Origin: Budorcas taxicolor
Lineage: Eukaryota > Chordata > Mammalia > Artiodactyla > Bovidae
Assembly (NCBI RefSeq): GCF_023091745.1
Contig: NC_068912.1
Span: forward strand, 53,932,567-53,996,566
Length of the DNA: 64,000 nucleotides
Direction of reading: 5' to 3'
Shown here piece by piece: positions 10,566-22,641 of this stretch (within the stretch, counting starts at the first letter, position 1; each line of letters opens with the position of its first letter). The position numbers and the translations under genes were made by a program. Below the pieces are notes generated by a model. It worked only from the letters and a program-made list of their open reading frames with translations. It was not told where the DNA came from and ran no database searches.

Positions 10566-12390
10566 TTCTCTTTGACAGCGTTATCTACCAGGGCAGGTAC
10601 AATTATTCTATTTTACATCCCTGAGAAAATCTAAAATTATCAGGACTGAGTCACTTTCCAGGAGTACACAGCTATGACATGACAGAAAAAGTATTTGAAC
10701 CAGGTCTGGTTGAACCTAAAGATTATGTTCTTATTAAATGCTTTGCACTAGTGGCCTTTGAAATGCTCTTTGAAAAACAGTATGTAAGAGGAAAATATTC
10801 TGTTAGACATATTTATGGAGATTTTAGTCAGAAATGAATTTCTTGCCCTTTAAAGGCATTAGAGTCCTACAATGTCCTCTATTGAAAGTCCTATTTTTTA
10901 GGCACTGCAGATGGAGGACAGATGTTTCTTTATGCTCTGAAAGGTCCACTCTATGTCACTGACCATGATGAGATTGTATCTTGTTCTGAATGTTTCAGAA
11001 AAATGGCATCGGACAGATCACTCCAAATGAAAGCCAAATCAAAGGAGGGACTGCATAGATTTGATGAAAACAACAACAGGATGTTAGTCAGTGGTTTAGG
11101 TGGAAACTTTTCACTGTGAAGTTCATCCTGAGCCACACAGACATTTTCAGAGGCGCTCTACCCTAAGATTCAGCCTGAAGACAGAGAAATGCATTTATGT
11201 CTGATGGAGACTTATGGGATGGGGTGGGGGGAGGTCCCACAGGTCAGAGTAGTGCTTGCTGAACTTTCTTTCATTATGATACAGAATTACAGGTAGAATA
11301 AAGGCCCTAAGGCAGTAGAGAGCAAGTGAAAGCTTTGCTGTGACTTGAGTGTGACTATTTAGATAAACAGATGATTTCTGTGAATTCAACAGTCATGCTT
11401 TAGTGCCTGAGCATATTTTAACTGCCCATTTGGGAAGAATGATTAGACCTTTAAGATAAGATCATATTTCACAGTCTTTGTTGTGTTTTGGAGTCACGAT
11501 TGCAACCTGTGAAAGTTTTTCAGGGCCAATACACAAGTACACTTACGTTTTGACCACACTGATCCCCAGATTAGGAAACCATTTGCATTCCAGAGAGAAT
11601 CAGAGCCTGAAACTGCCTTTATAGTCACATACCTCAATGCTCCTCGTTTTACTGAAGAGGAAACTGAAGTAGGCATAGTCAGGGTTAGTGACAGGCTGGA
11701 GTCACTTAACAAGCTAGGAGAATGTTCCCTGAAGACCTAAAGGATGTTAGTTCAAGATGGTGTTTGCAGATTTGGTTGAGTTTCTGCATAATATCTAAGA
11801 ATACAAACTTTGAAATCAGATCTGGATTCTAAGCCAGATTTGTTTACCAGCGGTATGAGTTTTTACAGAAACATTTAACATTCTCAAGCTTCAGTTCTCT
11901 CATCTGTAGGATGAGCATAAGATTTTCATACCATAACCTCATCATTCCCATTATACCCTCAAAGTCTGCACCCAAAGTTCTACTTCCTCATGTTGTTCAC
12001 TTGCCCACAAGCCTTCGAAGGCGTATCGTATTCACAGTCTGTCCACAAAAAGTACCCACGAGCAGTTTCTGGCACGTGCACTTCTCCTTGGGCTTTCTGG
12101 CTGACCCCTGGTCCTGCGATGAGGTTTGCCAATGCCTAAACTTCTGCTTTTCATTCATTCTGTTAGTTGAAAGGGAAAGAAAGATTAACAAGATTTGGTT
12201 TCTGTTGTCAGTTTAGTGAGGAGGAAATCTATAAATAACTTCACTACATTTTTATAAAGTTTAAGAATAAAAGCACTGAACTGTAACTTGAGGGAAGGAA
12301 GGTGGTCAGAGACAAAATATTTTGTCTTAATCTTGAAAAATGAATGCAGATTTGAGAAGCAGATCACTAGGTAGATAAAGAGGTAGGGAG
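10562..12390. other. intergenic stretch with little recognisable content
   Basis: Mostly unique sequence. A MIR remnant lies at about 11800-11930 ('ttctctcatctgtaggatga'). An ORF of 65 codons at 10922-11119 is too short and too unlike known proteins to call a gene. I see no RNA gene. Confidence 0.6.
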
Positions 12391-12394
12391 ATAG

Positions 12395-13380
12395 ATCAGT
12401 TGCTCAGTTGTGTCCCACTGTTTGCGACCCCATGGACTGTAGCACGCCAGGCTTCCCTGTCCATCACCAACTCCCAGAGCCTGCTCAAACTCATGTCAAT
12501 TGAGTCGGTGATGCCATCCAACCATCTCATCCTCTGTCATCCCCTTCTCCTGCCTTCAATCTTTCCCAGCATCAGAGTCTTTTCCAATGAGTCAGTTCTT
12601 CTTATCAGGTGGCCAAAGTACTGGAGTTTCAGCTTCAACATCAGTCCTTTCAATGAATACTCAGGACTGATATCCTTTAGGATTGACTGGTTTGATCTCC
12701 TTGCAGTCCAAGAGACTCTCAAGAGTCTTCAACACCACAGTTCAAAAGCCTTACTTCTTCAGTGCTCAGCTTTCTTTATAGTCCAACTCTCACATCCATA
12801 CATGACAACTGGAAAAACCATAGCTTTGACTCTATGGACCTTTGTTGGCAAAGTAATGTCTCTGCTTTTTAATGTGCTGTCTAGGTTTGTCATAGCTTTA
12901 CTTCCAAGGAGCAAGCGTCTTTTAATTTCATGGCTACGGTCACCATCTGCAGTGATTTTGGAGCCCAAGAAAATAAACTCTCTCACTGTTTCCATTGTTT
13001 CCTCATCTATTTGCCATGAAGTGATGGGACCGGATGCCATAATCTTAGTTTTCTGAATGTTGATTTTGAGCCAACTTTTTCACTCTCTTCTTTCACTTTC
13101 ATCTAGAGGCGCTTTTGTTCCTCTTTGCTTTCTGTCATAAGGGTGTGTCATCTGCATATCTGAGGTTGTTGATATTTCTCCCAGCAATCTTGACTCCAGC
13201 TTGTGCTTCATCCAGCCTGGCATTTTGCATGGTGTATTCTGCATATAAGTTAAATAAGCAAGGTGACAATATGTACTCCTTTCCTGATTTGGAACCAGTA
13301 CATTGTTCCATGTCCAGTTCTACCTGTTGCTTCTTGACCTGCACACAGATTTCTCAAGGGGCAGGTAAGGTGGTCTGATA
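12395..13380 (-). mobile_element. BovB (RTE) LINE, 5'-truncated, inactive
   Basis: On the minus strand the broken frames match the C-terminal half of BovB reverse transcriptase: a YADD catalytic motif at about 13135-13146, then KIMASGPITSW-like and YGCESWTIKKAEH-like motifs (13040-12759), then FGHLIRRTDSLEKTLMLGKIEG at about 12600-12540. Frameshifts and a missing 5' half make it non-functional. A possible 9-base flanking duplication (taggtagat, 12368-12376 and 13400-13408) is only weak evidence. BovB supplies the machinery for Bov-tA / Bov-A2 SINEs and is known for transfer between reptiles and ruminants. Confidence 0.93.
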
Positions 13381-13409
13381 GCCCCATCTCTTTAAATAGT
13401 AGGTAGATG

Positions 13410-15385
13410 ATAGATAATCTTCCAAATTTATATCGGAGGAAGGGGCCTCTGAGTGAGAGCACAGGGTGGGCAAAGGCATGGAGGCTTGGGAAGGCCTGGC
13501 CCAGTGGATTGCCATGCCGTTCCCTGCCATTCCTGTGGTGGGCCTATAGGAATGCATGTGGGAAGTCCAGCACTGCCCTGAGGGTTTGGGTGCTGGCCAG
13601 AAGCAGATCACTGGGGTCAGGTCACAGTGCTGCTTTGTTAAATCTCACAGTGCACTAGAGGGCAAGAAAATGAACATTTCCAGTGAATCACATGTAAAAG
13701 ACTGCGTCTCTTTCTCAAGGTATTGAGGTGGGAGGCTGGAGGAGGCGGCTCCTGTCATTCCGGATGACAGAGTGAAAAGTCAGCATGGTTACATTTCTGC
13801 TGCTAATGCCATTCCAGTCATGTGGAGTCGGATTTCATTTCCTCAGCCTTCTTCTCTCTATAGCTACAAGAGACAAGACTTCCTCCTTTAATCACACAAT
13901 CTGACTGAGGAAGAACAGACAAGTGTGACTGTGGTACATGGTCTCAGAGAAGGCTCTGCCTGCCCTGTTCACAGCAGTGCCCTGCGTGGTGGTGGGTACA
14001 TGCTTGGTACCAACAGGGAACCCCTCTGCCTTCCTTTGCATCATAATGTGGTTACCTGATTGATTCCTGATATCAGGTAACTGATACCCTCCTGGTTACC
14101 TGATTGCTCCCAGGGAGATGCGGGTGCTGTCCAGGGCACGGCTGGTTTTCTCAGCCATCTCTTGGCTGTCTGTCCTCTTCATATGAGCAGAGAGAAAAGA
14201 GGGAGGAAAGAAAGGGGCCGTGTGCTCCCAGTGGATCAGGCTCTCCGTTTTCTGGTCTGACGTACTTTTCTGTTTCAGAGGAGAACATCCCCTCCACGTG
14301 TAGGCCAGTCCGATCGGCAGACATTCACGGAGAATCTCAAAGCCCCGCACTGACGCTTCAGGCAGCCATGGGTGCTGTCCACATCAGATTTACAGTCTAG
14401 TCAGGAACACAGACGTTAAACAAGTAGTAGTTACCAAGGGGATGGCTACCTCAAAGTAGAGTGCCAGTCGCTATGAGAACGCAAAACAGGGGAGCCTGAA
14501 TGTGGACCTGGTCAGGCAGCTGCTATGCTGGGGAAGTGACCACTGAACCCAAGAAATGGAAGAACTCAAGTCAGTTAGACAAATGGAACATGAAAGAGAA
14601 ATACATGTGTAAAGATAGAGATGAGAAAGAATACATTTTAAAAGATTTTCTACCATCTGTCTTTGGGAGGAAAACTCATGACCACTAACATGTAGTGAAC
14701 ACTCCCTGGGGTTGAACATGATGCTAAGCATTGTACTTAATCTTCTGGAATCCTCCTGAGACCAAGGGAGGTCTGTTTTCATGAGGCTGTTTGTCTTGTC
14801 CTTATTGATCCCACTGTATCGTCAATACCTAAGGTAGTCCCTGTGTGAGAGCAGGCACTAAATATTTGTAGGATAGAATCTACACTTTACAGATGAGGAA
14901 ACTGAGGCTCAGAGAGGTAAGGTTACCCAGATCTCACTGGTAGAGATAAGACTCCAACCCAGGGTGCAACCAGCTGACAGCCCAGCTCTAAGGCAAGGGG
15001 CTTGCTTTCTTCTCTTAACACAGCAGAGTTCACACCTAGGCCTGTACCAGTCTTCAGCTGGGTACCAGGGTACAAACTAGGTGCACAGCACACAGCTCCA
15101 GGGCTGCCAATCATGGGTCAGATCAGCCAGACGAGTCTGCCCTTGGCGCTGGCACCCTGCTGGGGCTGTACCCTTAAAGCAGGGAGGAGCTGACACCTCT
15201 CAGCACACCCAAGCCTGGAAGCGTGTCTCTGCAGCTGGAGCCTGTTAGCTGATGGAACACGTAGGCCCAGAGCCCCATGAAACAGAAACCAAAGAACTGA
15301 AAACTTGGAGGCAGCAGTTGGTCTCAGGTTAGACTATGGGCTGGACATTAGTGGTGATGGATCAGCCTTGAATTTCATGCTTTGG
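13410..15385. other. intergenic stretch, MIR remnants only
   Basis: MIR-like pieces lie at about 14690-14780 and 14880-14990 ('gatgaggaaactgaggctca', minus orientation). A short inverted repeat is at 14051-14081. No protein or RNA gene is recognisable. The ORFs around 14096-14400 and 14471-14782 match nothing I know. Confidence 0.55.
14051..14081. repeat. 10-base perfect inverted repeat
   Basis: gttacctgat (14051-14060) and atcaggtaac (14072-14081) are perfect complements around an 11-base loop. A third copy, gttacctgat, is at 14095-14104. Confidence 0.9.
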
Positions 15386-15406
15386 TGTTAAAAGCCCATG
15401 AGGGGG

Positions 15407-15624
15407 GCTTCCCTTGTGGCTCAGCTGGTAAAGAATCTGCCTGCAATGCAGGAGACCTGGGTTCGATCCCTGGGTTGGGAAGATCCCCTGGAGAAGGGAA
15501 AGGCTCCCCACTCCAGTATTCTGGCCTGGAGAATTCCATGGACTATATAGTCCATGGGGTCTCAAAGAGTTGTACACAACTGAGAGACTTTCACCTGTCA
15601 CTATCTAAAAAAAAAAAAAAAAAG
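15407..15624 (+). repeat. Bov-tA SINE, well preserved
   Basis: Full copy with RNA polymerase III-type A box (TGGCTCAGCTGG, about 15417-15428) and B box (GGTTCGATCCC, 15460-15470) in the tRNA-derived head, the BovB-like body and a poly-A tail. Flanking duplications are aaaagcccatgaggg (15390-15404) and aaaagcccacgaggg (15620-15634), one mismatch. Confidence 0.97.
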
Positions 15625-15634
15625 CCCACGAGGG

Positions 15635-17860
15635 TCAAGTACCTCCCACGTCACCTTTTTACTCATGCCACCCAAGGTCTTTTCTGCTTACAGGGAACTG
15701 TAACCTGAGATGACATAGGACCTCCTGGGAATGTGCCTATCTGCCCTGCCCTCTATGGCTCCTTTTTCACCACACATCTGGTTCTCTTGATAGGAGGCTT
15801 GGCAGAACAACCCTTTAAAAGCATCCCAGCCTCCCTCACCTGCTGTTATGCAGTAGGTTCTTAAGTGAATAAAAGACTTGTTCACATGCCATAAAAATGA
15901 GTCATTTATAAAGCTAAAATTTAAATGTATGACACGCTCGAGCTCTTAGGAAAATTACTCAATAATAACCCTGATCAACACTTCCCACTTATGGAGCATC
16001 TTACGTAGATCAGAATACTGGAGTTGGAAGGCACCCTAGGGGACACCTAAGCTCACCCTTTCATTAGGCTCTATTAGATGGGGACCTTAGCACGCAGGCA
16101 CCCACAGACCACACTGGAAATGGCAGTAGCAAGGGCCAATGCCAAATCCTAAAAGTCACAAGGATCCCACATTCTCTCCTGCAACGAGCTGGCCCCTGTC
16201 ATCCTCAGCCTGTCCAGACTCCCGAGCCACAGCTCACGCCCAGAAAGGGATTCCCTGTAGCCACTCTGGCCAGGGGCTCAGCTGAGGCCCCTGCTGATTA
16301 TCTGAGGCAGCACCTGAGCCATTTGGCTCATTTTCAATTTTGGAAAAAAAAAATCTTGGTGGGTGTTTTTTCTAAGCTGGGGGAATTAGACTCATCATCA
16401 GAAAGAAAAAGGGAGGCAGGTCAATTTCTTTCATCTTCTAGAAGACTATAAAAGTGGATAATGTGATGTTGCCAAGTCACTTGGTAAGCCATCTTCTGTT
16501 CCTGAGCTTAGCTTGGTGGCTGGGGTGGAAGGTCATCTGGGAGCTGCAGTTCCACTGTGTGAAGGGCCTTGGAGGTGGGCTGCTCACAGTGGGTCTGATA
16601 TGCCCTTATCTCGAAGGGCAGGTGTTCTGAAGAAACCAAGGGGAAATGCCAAGTGAACCAAGGCTTCAAGAAGTGGGTTCTTAGAGCCTCAGGTGAGGCT
16701 TTCTCCATGTTTAGGGGTATGTACAGCCAATATGCAGAGCCAGGGGGGTACACATAACCAGCTTGGGGTGAGGAACACACCTCCTTATCCAGAGCACAGC
16801 AGGAATTCAATAAGGACAGCATCACCTACCCCTCCTTCGCACTCTCCAGAAGTCCACATCAGCAGAACGAATTTAGAATCAATTTAGCCTGAACTGTGAT
16901 TGATAGTCATTTTGCAAGTCTAAAATGTCTGCCAGCATCTCTGTATAATAAACCAAGATTCTCAGGGAGTTAAACTGTAACAGCAATTCTGTATTAAACC
17001 CAAACTGACTGGGAGCCCCATGTGCACCTTGAAGCAAGAATCAAAATATTGACAACTCTTTTTTTTTAACAGGATAAGGTCTTTATCTATCATCTCCCAC
17101 AGGGTCTGAAACTCAGAATGGCACTCTCTTCCTCTGATGAGAGCACATGTGCTCATAGTTTAGGTTAGGACATTGGAAGAAAAACTCTACAGTTTCAAAA
17201 ATAACCACGTTTAAAATTACATTAGTCGTTTGGGTGAAATTGTTGTATTTATACTAAAGGGTGTTTGAAGCGATGTGTTTGTGTATATGGATATATCTGT
17301 GTGCATATCAATCCTTTCCCAGCATGTCTGCACAGTCTAAAGGACAGAACTGGATAAGATGCTGAAATCCTAGGCTGTTCTCACACCACCATCACTTGCT
17401 TGTCACATGATCTTGGCAGTGTGCACTATACAAAAAGCAGTGCTTTGGTGCTAGAGTCTCCAGTTCAAAACCTGGGTCTGTCACATACTAGCTATATAAT
17501 CTAACATGTCACCTCATGTCATTTTACCATCCTGGATTGACTTCTCTTTTCTATAAATGGAGACCGTGCCTATCTTAACACATTTTAAACACATTTATAA
17601 AGTCTATGGCCATTGAACTCAAAAGTTCTCAATAATGATTAATTATTGATGGCTCCTTTCAGAGCCTAGCTGATAAGTGAAGTGGGGATAGGAGTCTCAA
17701 GTGCTTTGGGCCCAGCACTGCACTTTGCACAGAAAGTGTTGTCAGGATACAGGACATAGCTAAAATGAGTGCAGCTTGTTAGAGAAGGCACAGGACTTGC
17801 AGTTAGGGAGGAGGTTTGTGTGCTAGTCTTGGCTCTTCCACTGGGCTTTGGTTTTAACTA
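15635..17860. other. intergenic stretch without recognised genes
   Basis: The stretch 15980-16120 vaguely resembles an old mammalian repeat, and a MIR remnant lies at about 17440-17600 ('tctgtcacatactagctata', plus). The rest looks unique. No RNA or protein gene is supported. Confidence 0.55.
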
Positions 17861-17865
17861 GTGGA

Positions 17866-18064
17866 GCTTCCCAAGTGGCACTAGTGGCAAAGAACCTGCC
17901 TGCCAATGCAGGAGGTGGGTTTGATCCCAGGGACGGGAAGATCCCCTGGAAGAGGAATGGCAACCCATTCTAGTATTGTTGCCTGGAGAATCCCATGGAT
18001 AGAGGAGCCTGGCAGCTTACAGTCCTTAGGATTGCAGAGCTGGACACAACTGAAGCGACTTAAG
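17866..18064 (+). repeat. Bov-tA SINE
   Basis: From 'gcttcccaagtggcactagt' through 'ggcaacccattctagtattg' to 'gacacaactgaagcgactta'. Confidence 0.95.
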
Positions 18065-18067
18065 CAC

Positions 18068-18281
18068 AGCACACTCTAACCTTTTTGGCACCAGGGACTG
18101 GTTTCATGGAAGACAATTTTCCCATGAATCAGAAGGATGAAAGCAATGGGGAGTGATTGTAAATACAGTGAAGCTTCACTCACTTGCCCACCACTCACAT
18201 CCTGCTGGGTGGCCTGGTTCCTAACGTGCCACAGATGGGTACTGGTTCATGGCCTGGGGGTTGGAGACCCCTATTATAGAA
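18068..18281 (+). repeat. old DNA-transposon remnant with terminal inverted repeats
   Basis: 'ctaacctttttggcaccagg' at the left and 'ggcctgggggttggagaccc' at the right are the ends of a common mammalian non-autonomous DNA element. The interior is reduced to 'cagtgaagcttcactcactt'. I am unsure of the family name. Confidence 0.65.
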
Positions 18282-18837
18282 TCCTGTGCTCCTGAGAAGA
18301 GCACAAACAGGGGGGTATGCAGATTTCAGTGCCACCTCTCTCAGGCAGTGGGCTTGTGATATTAGACAAGTCACCTAGGTTTTCTTCGTCTAAAAAGTCT
18401 CCATGGTTTCTTCTGCTGGAAAGTTCTGTGATCCTAGGAGAGGATGGGGGAAATAGTATGGACAGGAAGTGACTCATTGGCTCAGGAGAAGACAAACTAA
18501 AATAGATATGAAACAGGAGGAAGCAACAGGCTTAAAGCTACCAAAAGGAGACTAGTGAACTCTGAAAAAGCAGAGCATGATCTGTGCGTCTTCAAATACT
18601 CAGGTGGGTGAGAGGGTGAAGTGCTCATCCTGGATGCTGTTTATCTAAATCTCTGTAGAAAGCGCTTTGCAGACCTGTAAGTTAAACTAGATTCCTCTCC
18701 TGAACTGTCACAAGATGTTGGGGAAATTCTCATTTTTAGGTTTGCTATCTTATCTGTGAATTGGGAATAACACACCAAATAAGGTTGCTGGATGGACCGA
18801 CAGCACACATGAAGAACCTACTAGAGTACTCGGCCGG

Positions 18838-19041
18838 TTGCAGGGGTGCTCAGTCGCGTCCAACTCTTTGCTACCCATGGACTGTAGCCTGCCAGGCTTC
18901 TGTCCATGGAATTTTCCAGGCAATAATACTGGAGCAGGTTGCCATTTCCTTCTCCAGGGGATCTTCCCAACCCAGGGATCGAATCTGTGTCTCCTGCATT
19001 GGCAGGCGAATTCTTTACCACTCCTGCCACCTGGGAATCCG
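18838..19041 (-). repeat. Bov-tA SINE
   Basis: Reverse copy: 'gtgctcagtcgcgtccaact' at the left, 'gggatcgaatctgtgtctcc' (reversed B-box region) and 'ttctttaccactcctgccac' at the right. Confidence 0.95.
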
Positions 19042-19049
19042 CAGAGGGT

Positions 19050-21950
19050 AAATGATGCTATTGGTGTATCCCAAGACGATGTTTCCCCCGAGGTGGCAGA
19101 CTCCAAGCTGTAGGAGCAGGGATGAAATGATTAGATTTTTATCGTTCCTCAGTTTGAAGCCATTAATGAGGTCTATAATATATTGTTCTGCCCAGGAATC
19201 ACCAGGCCAGTGAATTTCCCTCAGGCCTCAGAATGCAGATTGAATCAATGCTTTTTCACTTGGCCTCTTCTTCTTCTGGATTTCCTTTTTCACAGAGCAG
19301 TTACCCAAGACTGGTTCAGTCTATTATGAAAAGGGTGACAGAACCGCCCTTTTCTCAAACCCAAAATAACCTGTGGCGTTTTTTTTAGGACATGCCATAG
19401 AAGCACGTTAAGACATAGGCACATAAGACAAGGATGTGAATCCTAACCCAGTTTAAGGAAGGACTAGAGGGAAACTCCCTTCAGACAGGTGGCATTTGGT
19501 CCCCCCAATGCTCCAACATTTGCCTCGGTACTAACTTACAAAGAACACCAAATATTATTGGAATAATTGATAATAGGTCAGGGCCAATTAACTTGGGTTT
19601 TCATATGCAATTTGTTAGGTTATCAGCCTAAGGACTGCAAATTGGTCCTACGTCCATCCAGCAAAGTGAATAAGTCTATCATTCGGAATCTGAAATTGTG
19701 ACAGGAAACCACTTTGTAGGAAGGGAGAATCCTGATAACTGAAAGACATTTTTTTTTTTCCAAATGCATCCTATTTTATTCAGCATGTTATATTCAATGG
19801 TCCAAATCTATTACTCCTCTTCTGGTAAACCTACAACCTGAGGAACCTGGGAAACCATTCTGTCCCTAGTATAATCCCATTTGCCTCCAGTTCCTAGGGT
19901 TGCAAGCACAACGAGCCAGCTGACAGTCATATTCCTCTGGACACTGTGATGTCAAAGACATTTATTTTGATGAATACAAAGTAAAACATCTCCCTTGAAA
20001 TGATGGGTATTTAATACTCTCAAAGTTGGGATTTAGTAAAGGGTGATTTATGTAAGCTTGGAATATGTGGTTAGGACAATGCTAAATGGTCCAGTCAGAG
20101 ACAGAGATACTGAAGGGTGTAGCACCTGAAATCTGGGAAGGGAAAGAGTAGAGTCAAAAGAGAAGGATGCTCTGGGAGGAAAAAAGAGAGGGGAGACCTG
20201 GCAGCTGATGGGCCTGCTTGTGAGGCCTAGGAGAAGAGACTGTCTGTTGGGGTGTTTGATAAAAATACTATGAGGACTTACTTATTTACACTATCTCCCC
20301 AATCCCCACCTCTCTCTGCTCAGTCATCTTTAAGCTCTACCTCACTTTTTTGTGAGTATTGCTTTTGGAGAAGGAAATAATTAGCCTATTTAAGCTTCAT
20401 ATTTTTACTAGTAGAAAACCAGCTCCCCCATCTTTACCAAATACCTAATAAATGAACATTCAAAGCACGTTTCAAGGTTGCTGAATTGTTTCCTGCCCAG
20501 GCACCCAACATGTTCTGTCTGATCCTGGTGCTGGGCATCGCATAGGGCTTTCTATGTGCATCTCATTGGAGATGGAGTCTCTGAGATTAAGTGAGGGCCA
20601 CTGAATTCTAAAGATCTTCCCTCAGAAGGCAGGCAAGGGGAAACTGAATAAAAGGGGAAGAAACAGGAACTAGGCAAGCTTCTATTTGATTTATTCTCTT
20701 CTCAGCGGCAGAGGGAGGCAGAGAGCAAAAAAAATGATGTGCCTGAAGCCCTACACAAACCAAGAACAGGCCTGTGTAAAAAGGCACATAAAATGCAAGG
20801 TATTTGCAATATAAGAAGTAATCTGAAAAGGCTGTTCTATAGAAGCACTGGTATTTAGGAGGCAGGACTTAGAACTCTCATCTGGAGCATAATGAGACAA
20901 CACAGGGTGAAGAGAGACATATTTTCCAAAAAAGAGACTACACATGTTGAAAGATGACTTTTTTCTGATCCTTCCTTGGCATATAGATATTTTTCTGTAA
21001 ATATGGGGCTGAGTTCAAGCTCTGGCTTTGTGCCTTGGATAAACTGCTTTTCTCTGGATCTCAGAGATGAGAGGGACACAGAAAAACAAGCTAGGAACCT
21101 GAATTTCAGAGAATCCAAACAAGGGGCAGAAACCCGACCATAAGCTGCAGCTCCAAAGCATCAGGCTGTGGCCTCAATAGCATGGCCGCAGCCTCTGCCT
21201 GCACAGCCAGGCTCCCTTCACAGCATGTTTGAAAAGTGATTTGCAAAGTGGAAAGGAGTGAACGTGGAGTCACCCTTGTTGCCACGATTGTGGGGGCCGG
21301 TGACTGCCTTCTGGGCTGTTAGGACAGGACTCAGCCAGAGTACCTCGCAGTGATGCCTTAGGTCAGGCAGGCACTGGTTTCATCTCCTCCACATATTCCC
21401 ATTCCCAAGGCATTTAGAGGTGAGAGAAAGCCTTGCTTAAAGTACATTTCCAGGGAAAAATAGTGCCATCTAGTTTCCTTCATAACCTGCTTCAGTCTAT
21501 ATCGAGTTCTGCCCTCCAGCAGAGAAAAGTTCTTGGTATCTGCTTCCTAATGTGCTCCTGAAACTCTGTGTATGTGACTGAGAGAGGGGAAAGTCTTCTA
21601 TCCCAAAGTTCAAACTATTATGTACCTGGTTTACCAGATAATTCCATCTCTTCTCCCTACCTAAACTTCAACATCTCCTGTCTTAGGTTTTTACTTTTTA
21701 TTTCATCTGGTCCACTAGTCAATGTTAGTGCTAAACCAACAGCAGATGGAGAAACAGGAGCCAAGAAGAAAGGGAGCGAGATGGGTTGGTTTGTGAACCA
21801 GTCCCAAGGGACGAACACTGCTGGACAGATGAATCAGAAAGGTGACAGATTGCATACCCTCCCACAGTGTATTCTAGGATCAGTCCAGCAGTTTTCAGAG
21901 CCTTGCGGCCATTGTAGCACAGTTTAAAAACTCATATTACTGTTATGATA
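19050..21950. other. intergenic stretch without recognised genes
   Basis: 2.9 kb of apparently unique sequence with low repeat content. The ORFs present (20751-21118 minus, 21568-21927 plus) are short and resemble no family I know. I see no RNA gene. Confidence 0.55.
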
Positions 21951-21958
21951 GTCATACC

Positions 21959-22166
21959 ACCATTCCTTGGTGGCTCGGTGGTAAAGAATCTGCCAGTGCA
22001 GAAGCCACAGGAGACGTGGGTTCGATCCCTGGGTCAGAAAGATCCTCTGCAGGAGGAAATGGCAACCCACTCTAGAATTCTTGCCTCGGAAATCCCATGG
22101 ACAGAGGAGCTTGGGGGGCTACAGCCCATGGGGTCGCAAAGAGTCAGACACAACTTAGCAACTGGA
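21959..22166 (+). repeat. Bov-tA SINE
   Basis: Full copy with 'ggttcgatccctgggtcaga' (B box) and 'ggcaacccactctagaattc'. It lies just beyond the presumed LRRC8B transcript end. Confidence 0.95.
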
Positions 22167-22330
22167 AGACAACTACATAAATCTGAAATCTATCATTTGG
22201 TGAACAATATAACTACACAACTGCACAGGGAACCCTGGGAAGAGGAGGGGCTCACTCCTGGAGCTTGGGCACGGATCAATGTATACAGGCAAGATTAGCC
22301 CAGTCAACTTCTTCCAACACTGAAGCTGTT

Positions 22331-22336
22331 TTTATT
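22331..22336 (-). terminator. LRRC8B: candidate distal polyadenylation signal AATAAA
   Basis: The plus strand reads TTTATT, so the minus strand reads AATAAA. Downstream on the minus strand (about 22290-22320) is TGTTGG-containing sequence, consistent with a GU-rich element. A Bov-tA SINE begins about 165 bases further on. This is the most distal good hexamer before repeat-rich intergenic DNA. Confidence 0.5.
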
Positions 22337-22635
22337 TGCTGTTTATAAAAACTGAATCTGCATATTACGTAAGTTATTTTAAAAACAATAAAGTTCACTC
22401 AAAAGTACTAAATCTCAGGCTGACGGGTTTAATACCAAAATCCAGATTTACATGGTAAACCTGAGGGCCAAAAGCATTCAGTTCACAACAAAATCTTACA
22501 TTTTCTAATAATTCATTACCAGAAGCAAAAACCATTTATGTACATGTTTCAAAATATACGACAAAAACAAAATAACAAATGCTAGGATTCCCTGTGAAGC
22601 TAACTACACAAAATGTTTCTTCTCAGAACTGGCCC

Positions 22636-22641
22636 TTTATT
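22636..22641 (-). terminator. LRRC8B: candidate polyadenylation signal AATAAA
   Basis: A minus-strand AATAAA about 300 bases before the most distal one. It could serve as an alternative end of the LRRC8B transcript. The evidence is the motif alone. Confidence 0.3.

Noticed and set aside
12400..13056. 218-codon plus-strand ORF, and the similar frames at 50714-51376 (minus) and 60205-60681 (plus)
   Set aside because: All three are the antisense strand of BovB reverse transcriptase, so the likeness among them reflects the repeat family, not a protein family.
15407..15480. tRNA gene
   Set aside because: A and B boxes are present, but the sequence is the tRNA-derived head of a SINE with a SINE body and poly-A tail, without a cloverleaf acceptor stem.
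15382..15708. 108-codon ORF and many similar frames containing GSPLQYS, NSMD or SRPTLCDP-like strings
   Set aside because: These are translations of Bov-tA / Bov-A2 SINEs, which are noncoding.
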